A stretch of 15,875 bases of DNA from CAZGTQ01 sp964528575 (GCA_964528575.1 CAZGTQ010000175.1:1-15875), one strand, 5' to 3'. Positions 1 through 7,692 are shown, numbered from the stretch's first letter. The notes: generated by a model not told the origin, from the sequence alone. Translations and numbers: made by a program.

Positions 1-121
1 GCTCGTCCGCCGTCGCACGCGGAGCGATCGCGTCGTTCCGCACGCGCTCCTCGCGCCCGCCGAGCGCGAGCACGACCCCGGCCGTCGCGACGAGCGACGC
101 GAGCACGAGCGCGCGCTTCAT
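1..121 (-). CDS. 5' end of a hypothetical protein with N-terminal signal or anchor (partial)
   Basis: An ATG at 121-119 opens a frame that runs off the left edge, giving 40 visible residues. They begin MKRALVLASLVATAGVVLAL, a basic start followed by a hydrophobic segment that fits a signal peptide or membrane anchor, then a charged stretch (GGREERVRND). A good Shine-Dalgarno, GAGG at 133-130, lies 8 bases upstream. The start overlaps the TGA of the upstream gene as ATGA (121-118), so the two are probably translationally coupled in one operon. The third codon positions are almost all G or C, as in the neighbouring real genes. The function cannot be told from so short a piece. A membrane-anchored or secreted protein related to its operon partner is the simplest guess. 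Confidence 0.6.
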   Translation of the reverse strand, partial: MKRALVLASLVATAGVVLALGGREERVRNDAIAPRATADE

Positions 122-2247
122 CGCGCGAACCTCAACGTCACCGGCAACGTTTCGCCCGCGACGAGGTGCACGCTCGCGCGCGCTTCGCGGCCGTCGCGCA
201 GCCTGCCGACGAGCTCGTAGCGCCCCGCGGGCACGACGGTCGTCGCCACGGACGTGCCGAGCTCGAAGAGCGGCGTCAGCTCGCCGTCCTCGACGTACCG
301 CACGGTCCGCGGCCGCCGGCCGGGCGTGACGAGCCGCAGCGTCGCGCAGCGGGCGAGGAGCTCGCCGTCCACCGGTTCGAGCTCGTCGCCCTCGGACGCC
401 GCCTCGACCGGCGCGGGCTCGCCCTCGAGCGTCACGGCCAGCCGCGCGCCGCGCTCGATCTCGAGCTCCACGTCGACGGTCGCGCCGGAGACGATCTCGA
501 CGTTGCGCTCGGCGCGGCCGAGCGTGCGATCCCGGTACATGCCGCCGTGGTAGCCGGTGCCGTGCTCGTCCTGGGCGGCGACGCGATAGAGCCCTGGCGG
601 CGCGACGAACGTGAACGGCGAGCGCGCGCCGAACGCGACGTGCTCGAGCAGCACGGCCGCGCTCCGGACGTCCTCGAGGTGCACCGACAGGTCTCGGTCG
701 AGCTCCTCGCCGCCATGGAACACGCGCACGCGCAGCTTCCCGTGCTCGACCGGCGGCGCCGCGCGCAACGTCACCTCGTTGCGCCGGTCGGGCCGTACGT
801 CGAGCGTCGTGAAGTGGCCGCGAAAGCCGCCGCCGACCGCGCCGACGACGTAGCGGCCCGGCTCATCGAGCTCGTACACGATCTGGTCGAGCGAGATCGA
901 GCGCGAGTCGAGCACCGGCTCCTCGCCCGCCGTCCAACCATCGGAGAGCGGGTCGCAACGCGAGACGATCACGGTCGGCTCGGACGGCCAGGCGCGCTCC
1001 GCGCCGTATGTCAGCATCGTCTCGCGAAGACCGCGCGGCCCGGCCTCCACGCGCGAGCGCGGCTCTCCGTCGGCCTCGAGCAGCCGCACGACGAGGTGCG
1101 TGCGCGAGTAGACGAGCGCGAGCGCTGCGCCGTCGGCGGCCACGGGATCGCTCGTCAACGGGTGCGGGTAACGGCTCCTACCGTCCTGCGCGCGCACGAC
1201 ATGGTCCGCGTCGCGCAGGCCGCGCACTTCGAACGTCCCGTCGCTCGCCGTCCACAGCTCGACCGCGACGTGTCCGCCGCCGTCGGCCTCGCGTTGCGCG
1301 GCTAGCCGGCGCAACGCCGCGCGCGGGTCCATGTCGAAGCCGCGCCCCGCGCACCTCACGAGCCGCGCGACCTGCAGGTCCGAGGCGCCTAGCTCGCCGC
1401 CGTCGCCGTCGAGCTCCGCGAGCCGCACGAGCAGCCCGAGGCCGGCCGCCGGAACGCCGCTCGCGTCGACGACCCGCCCGCGTACGACGCCCGGCCCGCC
1501 GACAACGACCTCGAGCTCCTGCGGCGGCGCATCGAGCGCGAGCGCGAGGTCGCCGAGCACGCCCGTCCCCGCAGCGCCGCCGTCCGCGACGAGCGCGAGC
1601 CGCGCGCCGTGGTGCACGTCGGCGAGCGCGTAGTCGAGCTCGAAGCGGCCGCGACCGACGTCGCGCGTGGCGGCCTCGAGCTGCCCGAGAGCCGGCCTGC
1701 CATCGCGCTCGATCCAGTGCCGCAGTGTCACGCTCGCCTCGACCCGCGCGCCGCTCGCGTCGACGATGCGCCCGCGCGCGGTCGCGCCCGCCTGCGTGTC
1801 GAGCGCGACGAAGTACGCGTCGTCCGCCTGCGCGCGACGCACGGAGAACGGGCGCTGCTGGTAGCCCGGCTCGACGACGCGCGCGTGCAGCGCCGTCGGA
1901 CAAGCGCGCAGCTCGAGCTCGACGTCCGCCGATCCGTCGTGGCGCGTGCGGCCCGCGTGCACGACCTCGTCCGCGACGAGGAGCTCGAACGCGAGAGCGG
2001 ACCGAGACTTCGTCGTCACGCGCACCGTGATCCGACGCGCGGGAGCGGGCGCGACAGCCTCGCGGGCCGGCGCCGCGGGCGCACAGAGCTCGACCCGGGG
2101 CGCCGCGGGCGCGGCGGGCACGGGCGGCGGCGGCTGGGCACGCGCGGCGCCGCCGCTCGCGCCGAGGAGCCGCGCACCGGCGGTCGCCGCGACGACCAGG
2201 ACGAGCGCGAGCGCGAGCAGCCGCCCGATGGGAGCGGGAGCGAGCAT
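118..2247 (-). CDS. Membrane-anchored protein with carboxypeptidase-regulatory-like (Ig-fold) repeats
   Basis: This 709-residue protein has an N-terminal hydrophobic anchor (about residues 7-29), a Pro/Ala-rich linker (about 38-70), and then beta-rich modules. Two copies of the CarboxypepD_reg/CnaB-like opening are clear: ARGRIVDASG at 157-166 and VRGRVVDASG at 255-264. The second is followed by the SDGTFEVRGL strand pair near 335-344. Such modules are structural Ig-like folds, usually outside the cytoplasm; no enzyme motif is visible. The frame stays open upstream to 2781, but that extension is Ser/Ala/Arg-rich and antisense to the next gene. I therefore chose the ATG at 2247, just before the hydrophobic segment. 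No Shine-Dalgarno is obvious there. It overlaps the downstream gene (ATGA) and diverges from 2276-4456, which has the same architecture. The role is unknown; a surface or envelope protein is likely. Confidence 0.75.
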   Translation of the reverse strand: MLAPAPIGRLLALALVLVVAATAGARLLGASGGAARAQPPPPVPAAPAAPRVELCAPAAPAREAVAPAPARRITVRVTTKSRSALAFELLVADEVVHAGRTRHDGSADVELELRACPTALHARVVEPGYQQRPFSVRRAQADDAYFVALDTQAGATARGRIVDASGARVEASVTLRHWIERDGRPALGQLEAATRDVGRGRFELDYALADVHHGARLALVADGGAAGTGVLGDLALALDAPPQELEVVVGGPGVVRGRVVDASGVPAAGLGLLVRLAELDGDGGELGASDLQVARLVRCAGRGFDMDPRAALRRLAAQREADGGGHVAVELWTASDGTFEVRGLRDADHVVRAQDGRSRYPHPLTSDPVAADGAALALVYSRTHLVVRLLEADGEPRSRVEAGPRGLRETMLTYGAERAWPSEPTVIVSRCDPLSDGWTAGEEPVLDSRSISLDQIVYELDEPGRYVVGAVGGGFRGHFTTLDVRPDRRNEVTLRAAPPVEHGKLRVRVFHGGEELDRDLSVHLEDVRSAAVLLEHVAFGARSPFTFVAPPGLYRVAAQDEHGTGYHGGMYRDRTLGRAERNVEIVSGATVDVELEIERGARLAVTLEGEPAPVEAASEGDELEPVDGELLARCATLRLVTPGRRPRTVRYVEDGELTPLFELGTSVATTVVPAGRYELVGRLRDGREARASVHLVAGETLPVTLRFAR

Positions 2248-2275
2248 CGAAAGCGGTAGCCCACCTGGACGCGCG

Positions 2276-4456
2276 ATGCTACGGACCACGCTCGCCATGC
2301 CCGCCCGCCTGCTCGTCGCCGGCCTCGCGGCGCTCGCCGTCGGGGCGCTGCTCGTCCGCTTCGCGCTCGACGAGCCGCCGGGCGCGACGCCCGTGCCGCT
2401 CGCCGAGACGCCCGCGGTCGCGCTCGCGCCGGGGAGCCGGGCGACCCGCGCGGCGGACGCGCAGCTCCCGTCCGCGTCCGCGCCGGTCGCTACGCGCGAG
2501 GCGCAGCCGGGGAGCCGGCGGCTCGACGTGCTCGTCGTCGACGCTGCGGGCGCTCCCGCCGCAGGTGTACGCCTGCGCGTCGTCGACGCGGCGCACGTCG
2601 ACGGTCCGCGCGATGTGGTGGTGGCGAGCACCGTGACGAGCGCAGAGGGACGCGCCGCCTTCGTCGCGGCGCTCGGCGGGACGAGCTGCGCGCTCGACGT
2701 GGACGCCGGCGGGCCCGAAGCGCTGCTCGTCCCGATCCCGGCGTCGCCGCCGGCGCCGTGGCGCGTCGAGCTGCCGGGCACCTCGTCGCTCGTCGTGTCC
2801 GTCGAGGGAGCGCTCGCGGGATCGGTGCGACTGTGGTCGCTCGACGTCCCGGAGCTGTCGTGGCGCTCGCGCGTGTGCTCGGCCGACCTTCACGACGGGC
2901 GCGCGCGCTTCGAGCGCTTGCGGCCGGGCGCGCGGCTGCGCGTCGTGGCGACGACGCTGCCGCCCTCTCGAGCTTCGGCGGTCGTCGTCGCGCCGCCCGC
3001 CCCAGGCGTCGCGCACGTCGCGCTCGCCGGAGCCGAGCGCCCGTCGATCACCGGCACGCTGCGCCTCGCGGGCGGCGAGCGCGCCGCCTTCGTCGACGGC
3101 ACGTACGCGCTGCGGCACGGCGGCGTCGAGCTCGAGCGCGGCTCGCTCGACGCCGTCCAGATCGAGCGCGAGCGGTTCGCGTTCCTCGTCGAGGTCGCCG
3201 AACCGCGGGCGGGCGGCACGTCGATCGACCTGTTCGTCGGCGACGCGCGCTACGCGGTCGGCGACCTCGTCCTCCACGCTCGCGTCGAGCTGCCGGCGCC
3301 GCTCGTCGGACGGATCGACGTGGGCGCGGTCGAGGTCGAGCCGCTCGCGCCGCGGATCGCCGGACGCTTGCTCGCGCCGGACGGAGCGCCGGCGGTCGGC
3401 GCGCTCGTCTCCCCGATCCCGGCGCGCGGCTCCCCGCTCGCCGCCGCGCTCGATCCTCCGGAAGCGAGCGACTGGACGGCGGCGCAGACGGACGAGCACG
3501 GGCGCTTCGGAATGCTCGTCCGCGACGTCCCGGCGGGCGGACTGTGGCTGCACGCCCACGCGGGCCGCGAGCCGATCGCGGCGGAGGCGGCGCTCCTCGA
3601 GCGCGTCGACGCGGACGAGCTCGTGCTGCGCCTCGCCCCCGTCGGATCGATCGAGGCGACGATCGCCGTGCCGCCCGAGGTGGACGACGACGAGATCGAG
3701 CTCGTCGTCGAGCACCCGGACGCCGCGTTCGAGAGCGAGCTGAGCACCGACCGCCGCGGCCGCGCGTGGAGCGACTCGCTCGCTCCGGGCACGTACCGCG
3801 TCCACGCACGCTTGCGCCACGGCGGTCCGCGTCTCGCGACGTTCGACGACGTCGTCGTACGCCCGGGCGAGGTCACGCGCGATCCGCGGCTCGACCCGGT
3901 GCGGCTCGAGTCGCTCGTGACGAGGATCGACGTGCTCGCGCGGTCCCCGCGACGTCACTCGCTCAACCTCGTGGCCTCGCAGGGCGGACGCCCGGCGTCC
4001 GTCCGTCGGATGAGCACGAGCCGCTGGCACGTCTTCGGAGTCGCCGGCGTGCCGTTCGACCTGCGGCTGCTCGCGGGCGAGGCGGTCGTCGCTCGGGCGG
4101 ACGGCGTGCGCGAGAACGTCGCTCTGGACGCGCCCGAACGCGTGCGCGTGCGGCTCGAGCTCGACGTCGACGCGAAGCTGCCGCGCGGCGGCTGGCCTCG
4201 GATCGTCGGCTTCGAGCAGCTCGGGCCCGACGGCGAGGTCGTCGGCCTCGAGCGCGACGAAGTGCGCTTCGTCAGCCGCTGGACGACGACGAGCCTGCCG
4301 GTCGCCGGCCGATGGCGGCCGCTCTGGTCGGTCGGAGCCCCGCAGGAGGCGAGCGAGGTCCTCCCGCGCGTGCCGGGCGACGCGGTCGAGGTCGCGCCGT
4401 CGGACGAGCTCCAGGTCGTGCTCGTCCGCGTGCCCGACGCGCTGCGGGCGTGGTAG
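2276..4456 (+). CDS. Membrane-anchored protein with Ig-like (carboxypeptidase-regulatory-like) modules
   Basis: This 726-residue protein has an N-terminal anchor (about residues 10-30), a Pro/Ala/Ser-rich linker (33-80), and then beta-rich modules. LDVLVVDAAGAPAAGVRLRV (83-102) and RIAGRLLAPDGAPAVGALV (360-378) show the typical start of a CarboxypepD_reg/CnaB-like fold, with TDEHGRFGM (405-413) as the following strand of the second. No catalytic motif is seen. The ATG at 2276 was chosen because it precedes the hydrophobic segment; ATG 2297 (seven codons in) is almost as good, and neither has a clear Shine-Dalgarno. The open frame upstream to 1946 is antisense to the divergent gene and low in complexity, so it was left out. 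The gene looks like a distant paralogue of 118-2247 and of 11017-13033 in layout, though I could not align them. It converges on the kinase gene, 51 bases away. Function unknown. Confidence 0.75.
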   Translation: MLRTTLAMPARLLVAGLAALAVGALLVRFALDEPPGATPVPLAETPAVALAPGSRATRAADAQLPSASAPVATREAQPGSRRLDVLVVDAAGAPAAGVRLRVVDAAHVDGPRDVVVASTVTSAEGRAAFVAALGGTSCALDVDAGGPEALLVPIPASPPAPWRVELPGTSSLVVSVEGALAGSVRLWSLDVPELSWRSRVCSADLHDGRARFERLRPGARLRVVATTLPPSRASAVVVAPPAPGVAHVALAGAERPSITGTLRLAGGERAAFVDGTYALRHGGVELERGSLDAVQIERERFAFLVEVAEPRAGGTSIDLFVGDARYAVGDLVLHARVELPAPLVGRIDVGAVEVEPLAPRIAGRLLAPDGAPAVGALVSPIPARGSPLAAALDPPEASDWTAAQTDEHGRFGMLVRDVPAGGLWLHAHAGREPIAAEAALLERVDADELVLRLAPVGSIEATIAVPPEVDDDEIELVVEHPDAAFESELSTDRRGRAWSDSLAPGTYRVHARLRHGGPRLATFDDVVVRPGEVTRDPRLDPVRLESLVTRIDVLARSPRRHSLNLVASQGGRPASVRRMSTSRWHVFGVAGVPFDLRLLAGEAVVARADGVRENVALDAPERVRVRLELDVDAKLPRGGWPRIVGFEQLGPDGEVVGLERDEVRFVSRWTTTSLPVAGRWRPLWSVGAPQEASEVLPRVPGDAVEVAPSDELQVVLVRVPDALRAW

Positions 4457-4458
4457 CG

Positions 4459-4490
4459 GGCGCGCGCGCCGGACGTGGTAGGCGCGCGCC
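4459..4490. terminator. GC-rich inverted repeats between convergent genes, possible bidirectional terminator
   Basis: Between the stop of the Ig-like gene and the stop of the kinase lie GGCGCGCGCGCC (4459-4470) and GGCGCGCGCC (4481-4490). Each is self-complementary, and the two can pair with each other (4459-4467 with 4482-4490). There is no T tract on either side, so this is not a classical intrinsic terminator. The placement between convergent genes is the main support. Confidence 0.3.
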
Positions 4491-4507
4491 GGGCATGATA
4501 GCGAGCG

Positions 4508-6046
4508 CTACTCGCGTGCCGTGAGCGCGTCGACGACGCGGCGGCGGTCCGCCTCGGCCGAGACGTCGCGGACGCGCTCGTCGATGCGCTCGAGCGTGGG
4601 GAGCGCGAGCTGCGGTTGGCGCTCGATCAGCGCGACGAGAGCGTCGGCCTGGCCGGCGGGCGTCGGAAGGCTCGCGGCCACGTCGACGAAGCAGAGCTGC
4701 GCCGCCGCCGTGAGCTGCTCGCCGCGCGCGATCTCGACGAGGCGGTCGAGGCGATCGTCCCCGACGAGCACCGTCTGGGCGGCGTGGATCGGGACGCAGG
4801 CGGAGTCGTGCTCGACCGTGCGCCGCGGCGACGCTTCCACACGGACGTCGCCGGAGGGCGCCGGCGCGGGTGGCTGGTCCCCGCGCGTGAACGGCTGCGG
4901 CGTGACGTCGACCACCGACGGCGCGACGGCGAGCCACAAGAAGATCATCGAGAGCAGGCCGAGACCGCCGACGAGGACCGCGACGATGGCGCACCCGATC
5001 GCGGCGCCGGCCCAACCGCTGCCGCGCCCGCGCGGACCGTGGCGGGCTCGCTCGGCGCCGCCCGCGACGGCCGGCTCCGCGCGGAGCGGCAAGGCCGGCT
5101 CGCGGCGCACCGCGTCGACGTCGGTGCGCACGTCGCTCGCGGACTGGTAGCGCGCCTGCGGCTGGTTCTCGAGCGAGCGGAAGACGATGCGGTCGACGCG
5201 CTCGTCGACGCGCGCGCGGCTCGACGGCGGCGCGAAGCGGCCCATCGGCAGCTCGCCCGTGAGCAGCTCGTAGAACACGACGCCGAGCGAGTAGAGATCG
5301 GCGCGGTGGTCGACCTCGAGCGGCCGCTCGAGCTGCTCGGGCGCCATGTACAACGGCGTGCCGACCGCCTGGTGCGAGCGCGTGAGCGAGAGCCGACCCA
5401 CCTCGCCCGCGCCCACCATCTTCGCGAGGCCGAAGTCGGTGATCTTGACGCGTCCCTTGTCGTCGACGAGCACGTTCTCCGGCTTGATGTCGCGGTGCAC
5501 GACGCCCTCCTCGTGCGCGTACTGCAGCGCGTCGCAGATGTGCGCGACGATCGCGAGCGCCTGGTCGGGCTCGACGCTGCGGCCGTGCATCACCGCGCGC
5601 AGGTTCGCCCCGCGCACGTACTCCATCACGAGGTACGGGTGCTCGCCCGCGCGGCCGAAGTCGTGCACCGACACGATGCCCGGGTGCGAGAGCTTCGCGA
5701 GCGCGCGCGCCTCGCGCTGGAAGCGCTCGCCGAAGTCCGGCGAACGGCCGAGCGACGCCGGCAGGAGCTTGAGCGCCACGTCGCGGTCGAGCTCGCGCTG
5801 GCGCGCGCGGTAGACGAAGCCCATGCCGCCCTGGCCGATGAGCTCGACGATCTCGAGCTGCGGGAAGTGCGGCGCGAGCTCGGCGATCGAGGGCGGCGGA
5901 CCGATGCCGGAGTCGCCGGCGCCCGTCACGACGACCTGGAGCGAGTCGGCGGGATCGAGGCCGAGCTGGAGCAGGCAGCGGGGACAGGCCGCGTCGGCGG
6001 CGGCCAGGGTCGCGCCGCAACGGGCGCAGGCGGGATCGGGGCTCAT
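4508..6046 (-). CDS. Transmembrane Ser/Thr protein kinase with N-terminal zinc ribbon
   Basis: This 512-residue Hanks-type kinase has all the key residues. An N-terminal zinc ribbon (C7, C10, C21, C24) is followed by a glycine loop GQGGMG (71-76), catalytic Lys93, alphaC Glu112, HRDIKPEN (184-191; catalytic Asp186), DFG (204-206) and APE (235-237). The kinase domain ends near 315. A hydrophobic span at about 344-374 should cross the inner membrane once. That leaves an outer domain of about 135 residues with two cysteines (C417, C452) and no recognised fold. It would phosphorylate Ser/Thr of unknown substrates. The start is firm: GGAGGAAG lies 4 bases before the ATG. It follows the ECF sigma gene by 42 bases on the same strand, a common pairing in planctomycetes, so the kinase may act on or with that sigma factor (inference). 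Confidence 0.93.
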   Translation of the reverse strand: MSPDPACARCGATLAAADAACPRCLLQLGLDPADSLQVVVTGAGDSGIGPPPSIAELAPHFPQLEIVELIGQGGMGFVYRARQRELDRDVALKLLPASLGRSPDFGERFQREARALAKLSHPGIVSVHDFGRAGEHPYLVMEYVRGANLRAVMHGRSVEPDQALAIVAHICDALQYAHEEGVVHRDIKPENVLVDDKGRVKITDFGLAKMVGAGEVGRLSLTRSHQAVGTPLYMAPEQLERPLEVDHRADLYSLGVVFYELLTGELPMGRFAPPSSRARVDERVDRIVFRSLENQPQARYQSASDVRTDVDAVRREPALPLRAEPAVAGGAERARHGPRGRGSGWAGAAIGCAIVAVLVGGLGLLSMIFLWLAVAPSVVDVTPQPFTRGDQPPAPAPSGDVRVEASPRRTVEHDSACVPIHAAQTVLVGDDRLDRLVEIARGEQLTAAAQLCFVDVAASLPTPAGQADALVALIERQPQLALPTLERIDERVRDVSAEADRRRVVDALTARE

Positions 6047-6050
6047 GCGA

Positions 6051-6058
6051 CTTCCTCC
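6051..6058 (-). promoter_or_regulatory. Strong Shine-Dalgarno of the kinase gene
   Basis: On the minus strand this reads GGAGGAAG, 4 bases before the ATG at 6046. It is one of the strongest ribosome-binding sites in the window and fixes the kinase start. It sits inside the 42-base gap after the sigma factor stop, so the kinase can be translated independently of coupling. Confidence 0.75.
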
Positions 6059-6088
6059 GAGCCCCTGAAACGGAAGCGCGCGAAGGAG

Positions 6089-6784
6089 TTACAGCGCTTC
6101 CAGAAGGTAGCGGATCTCGTCCTCGACGTCCGCCCGCCCGTCCACGGTGTCGGCGATCGCGCCCCGCAGCCGCTCGCGGAACCGCGCCCGCAGGCGGTGC
6201 ACGGCGACCTTGACCGCGTTCTCGGTCGCGTCCAGGCGCACGGCGAGCTCCGCGCGGGGCGGCCCGGCGTCGGTGAGCGTCGGCCGCAGGAGCTCGAACA
6301 GCTCGGCCTTGCCGCGCTCGCGGTACTCCTCGGCGAGCTCCTCCAGCACGCCGTCGACGAGCGAGCGGGCCCAGGCGCGGTCGAAGAGTCGCTCGGGCGT
6401 CGTCTCGTCGGCGGGCTCGAGGGCGTAGCGCGCGTCGGCGCTCGAGGCGTCGAGCGAGAGCTTCGTCACGCCGCCGCCGCGCCGGAGCGCTCCCTCGCGC
6501 TCGCGCTCGTTGGCGAGGAAGTACCGGACGCCGCGCAGCAGGAACGTGCGGAAGCGGCCACGGTCGGGGTCCGCGGCTCCGAATTCGCGCTTCTCGAGCA
6601 GGCGTACGAAGAACGACTGCGTGAGGTCGAGGGCCTCGTCCGGCCCGTGGCCGCAGCGGCGCACGAAGGCGTAGAGCGGGTACCAGTAGGCCTCGCACAG
6701 CTCCCCGAGCGCCGCCTGCGCCCGCGGCGACGGCGTCGCGGCGGCGGCGCGGACGACGCTCCAGCGCGTTTGCGGCAGCTCCAC
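6089..6784 (-). CDS. ECF-type RNA polymerase sigma factor (planctomycete kinase-linked type)
   Basis: This 231-residue protein directs RNA polymerase to a specific promoter set. Its N-terminus TRWSVV (6-11) and YWYPLYAFVRR (33-43) are hallmarks of the large ECF-like family of planctomycetes and acidobacteria whose genes sit beside Ser/Thr kinases. Region 2 covers about 26-95, with the core contact stretch DEALDLTQSFFVRLLEK (49-65). Region 4 is the helix-turn-helix near 176-205 (AELAVRLDATENAVKVAVHR). The linker (about 100-135) is longer than in classical ECF factors such as RpoE, which is usual for this type. The start codon is GTG (6784-6782) with no clear Shine-Dalgarno; no better start is visible. 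It is the first gene of a two-gene unit with the kinase, and no anti-sigma gene is present. Control through the kinase is plausible but inferred. Confidence 0.92.
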   Translation of the reverse strand: MELPQTRWSVVRAAAATPSPRAQAALGELCEAYWYPLYAFVRRCGHGPDEALDLTQSFFVRLLEKREFGAADPDRGRFRTFLLRGVRYFLANEREREGALRRGGGVTKLSLDASSADARYALEPADETTPERLFDRAWARSLVDGVLEELAEEYRERGKAELFELLRPTLTDAGPPRAELAVRLDATENAVKVAVHRLRARFRERLRGAIADTVDGRADVEDEIRYLLEAL

Positions 6785-7047
6785 GGCCGCGACGGTAGGC
6801 CCCAGGGGCCCCGGCTGGCTCTGGAACTACGATTTCGGAACCCCGGAGCACCGGTTACCGTCCGTATCTCTTGGCGTGGGCGAGAACCATCTCCCACGTC
6901 GGCGCGGAAGGGGCCCGGCTGCTCCGTCGAGGGGTTCGTCCCGCAAGGGGCGCGCTTTACGTGGGTCGGCGGTCGGACGGGCTCCTTTCGCGAGCTATCC
7001 GCCCCCTCGGTACCCGCCGCGCGCCCTCCGGATGTCAGGAGGGCCGC
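6785..7047. other. Intergenic region upstream of the sigma factor and downstream of lutC
   Basis: These 263 bases hold no convincing gene. They contain the hairpin after lutC (7023-7044), a tight dyad GGCCCC-A-GGGGCC (6798-6810) in the sigma factor leader, and a relatively AT-rich patch (about 6820-6870). That patch is the most likely place for the sigma gene's promoter. No sigma-70-type promoter could be named with confidence on the minus strand. Confidence 0.5.
7023..7044 (-). terminator. Hairpin directly after lutC, probable operon terminator
   Basis: GCCCTCC (7023-7029) pairs perfectly with GGAGGGC (7038-7044) around an 8-base loop, starting 3 bases past the lutC stop codon. There is no T run after it on the minus strand, so it may be a transcript-stabilising or non-canonical terminator rather than a textbook one. 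Confidence 0.5.
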
Positions 7048-7692
7048 TCACAACGGCTCCAGGACGATCGCGTGGAAGGTCGCGGGGCCGTGGACGCCGA
7101 CGACGAGCTGCAGCTCGATGTCGGCGCTGCGCGAGGGGCCGGTGACGAACGTGTAGGCGGCCGCGCGCTCGCGCTCGATCGCGGCGAGCGCGTCGCCCAG
7201 ACCCGCGAGCACGTCGGATACGCGCACGATCGCGACGTGCACCGGCGGGAGGAGCGAGACGACGCGGCTGCGCTCCGTGTCGCTCGCGAGCACGACGGTG
7301 CCGGTCTCGGCGATCGCCCAGCGCGCCTCGGTCAGGCCGAGGTCGGCGGCGAGCAGCGTCTCGCGCTCGGCGTCGTGCGGGACGCGCTCGACGTCGAGCG
7401 GCGCGGCGAGGCGGGCGGCGAGCGCGGAATCGGAGAGCGCGACGCGGCGGGCGCCGGTCTCGGCGGCGATCGCCGCGAGCATCTCGGCCGCGGCCGCTGC
7501 GCCGCTCGCGACGTGCGCGTGGCCGCCGGCGGACGCGAGCGCGTCGCAGAAACGCGCGACGAGGTCGCCGGACGCGGCCGGCGCGGCCGGGACCGGCGCG
7601 CGCAGCTCGTCGGGCAGCCGGACGGGCTCGCCGCCGCGCCGGCCGAGCCCCGCGCGCACCGCCGCGAGCACCGCGTCGCGCGCGTCGCTCAC
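7048..7692 (-). CDS. lutC: Lactate utilisation protein C (LUD domain)
   Basis: This 214-residue LUD-domain protein is the third subunit of the LutABC L-lactate oxidation system (L-lactate to pyruvate in the cytoplasm). Family marks are WAIAETGTVVLASD (125-138) and the C-terminal GPSRSADIELQLVVGVHGP (185-203). Family members are usually 230-240 residues, so this one is slightly short, with the trimming at the variable N-terminus. The start is GTG at 7692-7690. It overlaps the lutB stop as GTGA and has GGAGG (7704-7700) 7 bases upstream within lutB. The frame is open upstream, but that part is an Arg-rich shadow of lutB. LutC has no iron-sulfur ligands, and its exact chemical role in the complex is not settled. 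Last gene of the operon. Confidence 0.93.
   Translation of the reverse strand: MSDARDAVLAAVRAGLGRRGGEPVRLPDELRAPVPAAPAASGDLVARFCDALASAGGHAHVASGAAAAAEMLAAIAAETGARRVALSDSALAARLAAPLDVERVPHDAERETLLAADLGLTEARWAIAETGTVVLASDTERSRVVSLLPPVHVAIVRVSDVLAGLGDALAAIERERAAAYTFVTGPSRSADIELQLVVGVHGPATFHAIVLEPL

Noticed and set aside
2248..2781. N-terminal extension of the first Ig-like gene to 2781
   Set aside because: The added 178 residues are Ser/Ala/Arg/Thr-rich, antisense to the divergent gene, and would place the membrane anchor in the middle of the protein.
2279..4030. Minus-strand open frame of 583 codons inside the second Ig-like gene
   Set aside because: Its Arg/Asp/Glu/His-rich, domain-free translation fits an antisense shadow. 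The plus strand has an anchor and Ig-like motifs.
4616..7156. Long plus-strand open frame (846 codons) across the kinase and sigma genes
   Set aside because: It lies antisense to two well-supported genes, is rich in Arg/Ala/Glu/His with no family motif, and is explained by the strong GC bias that removes stop codons.
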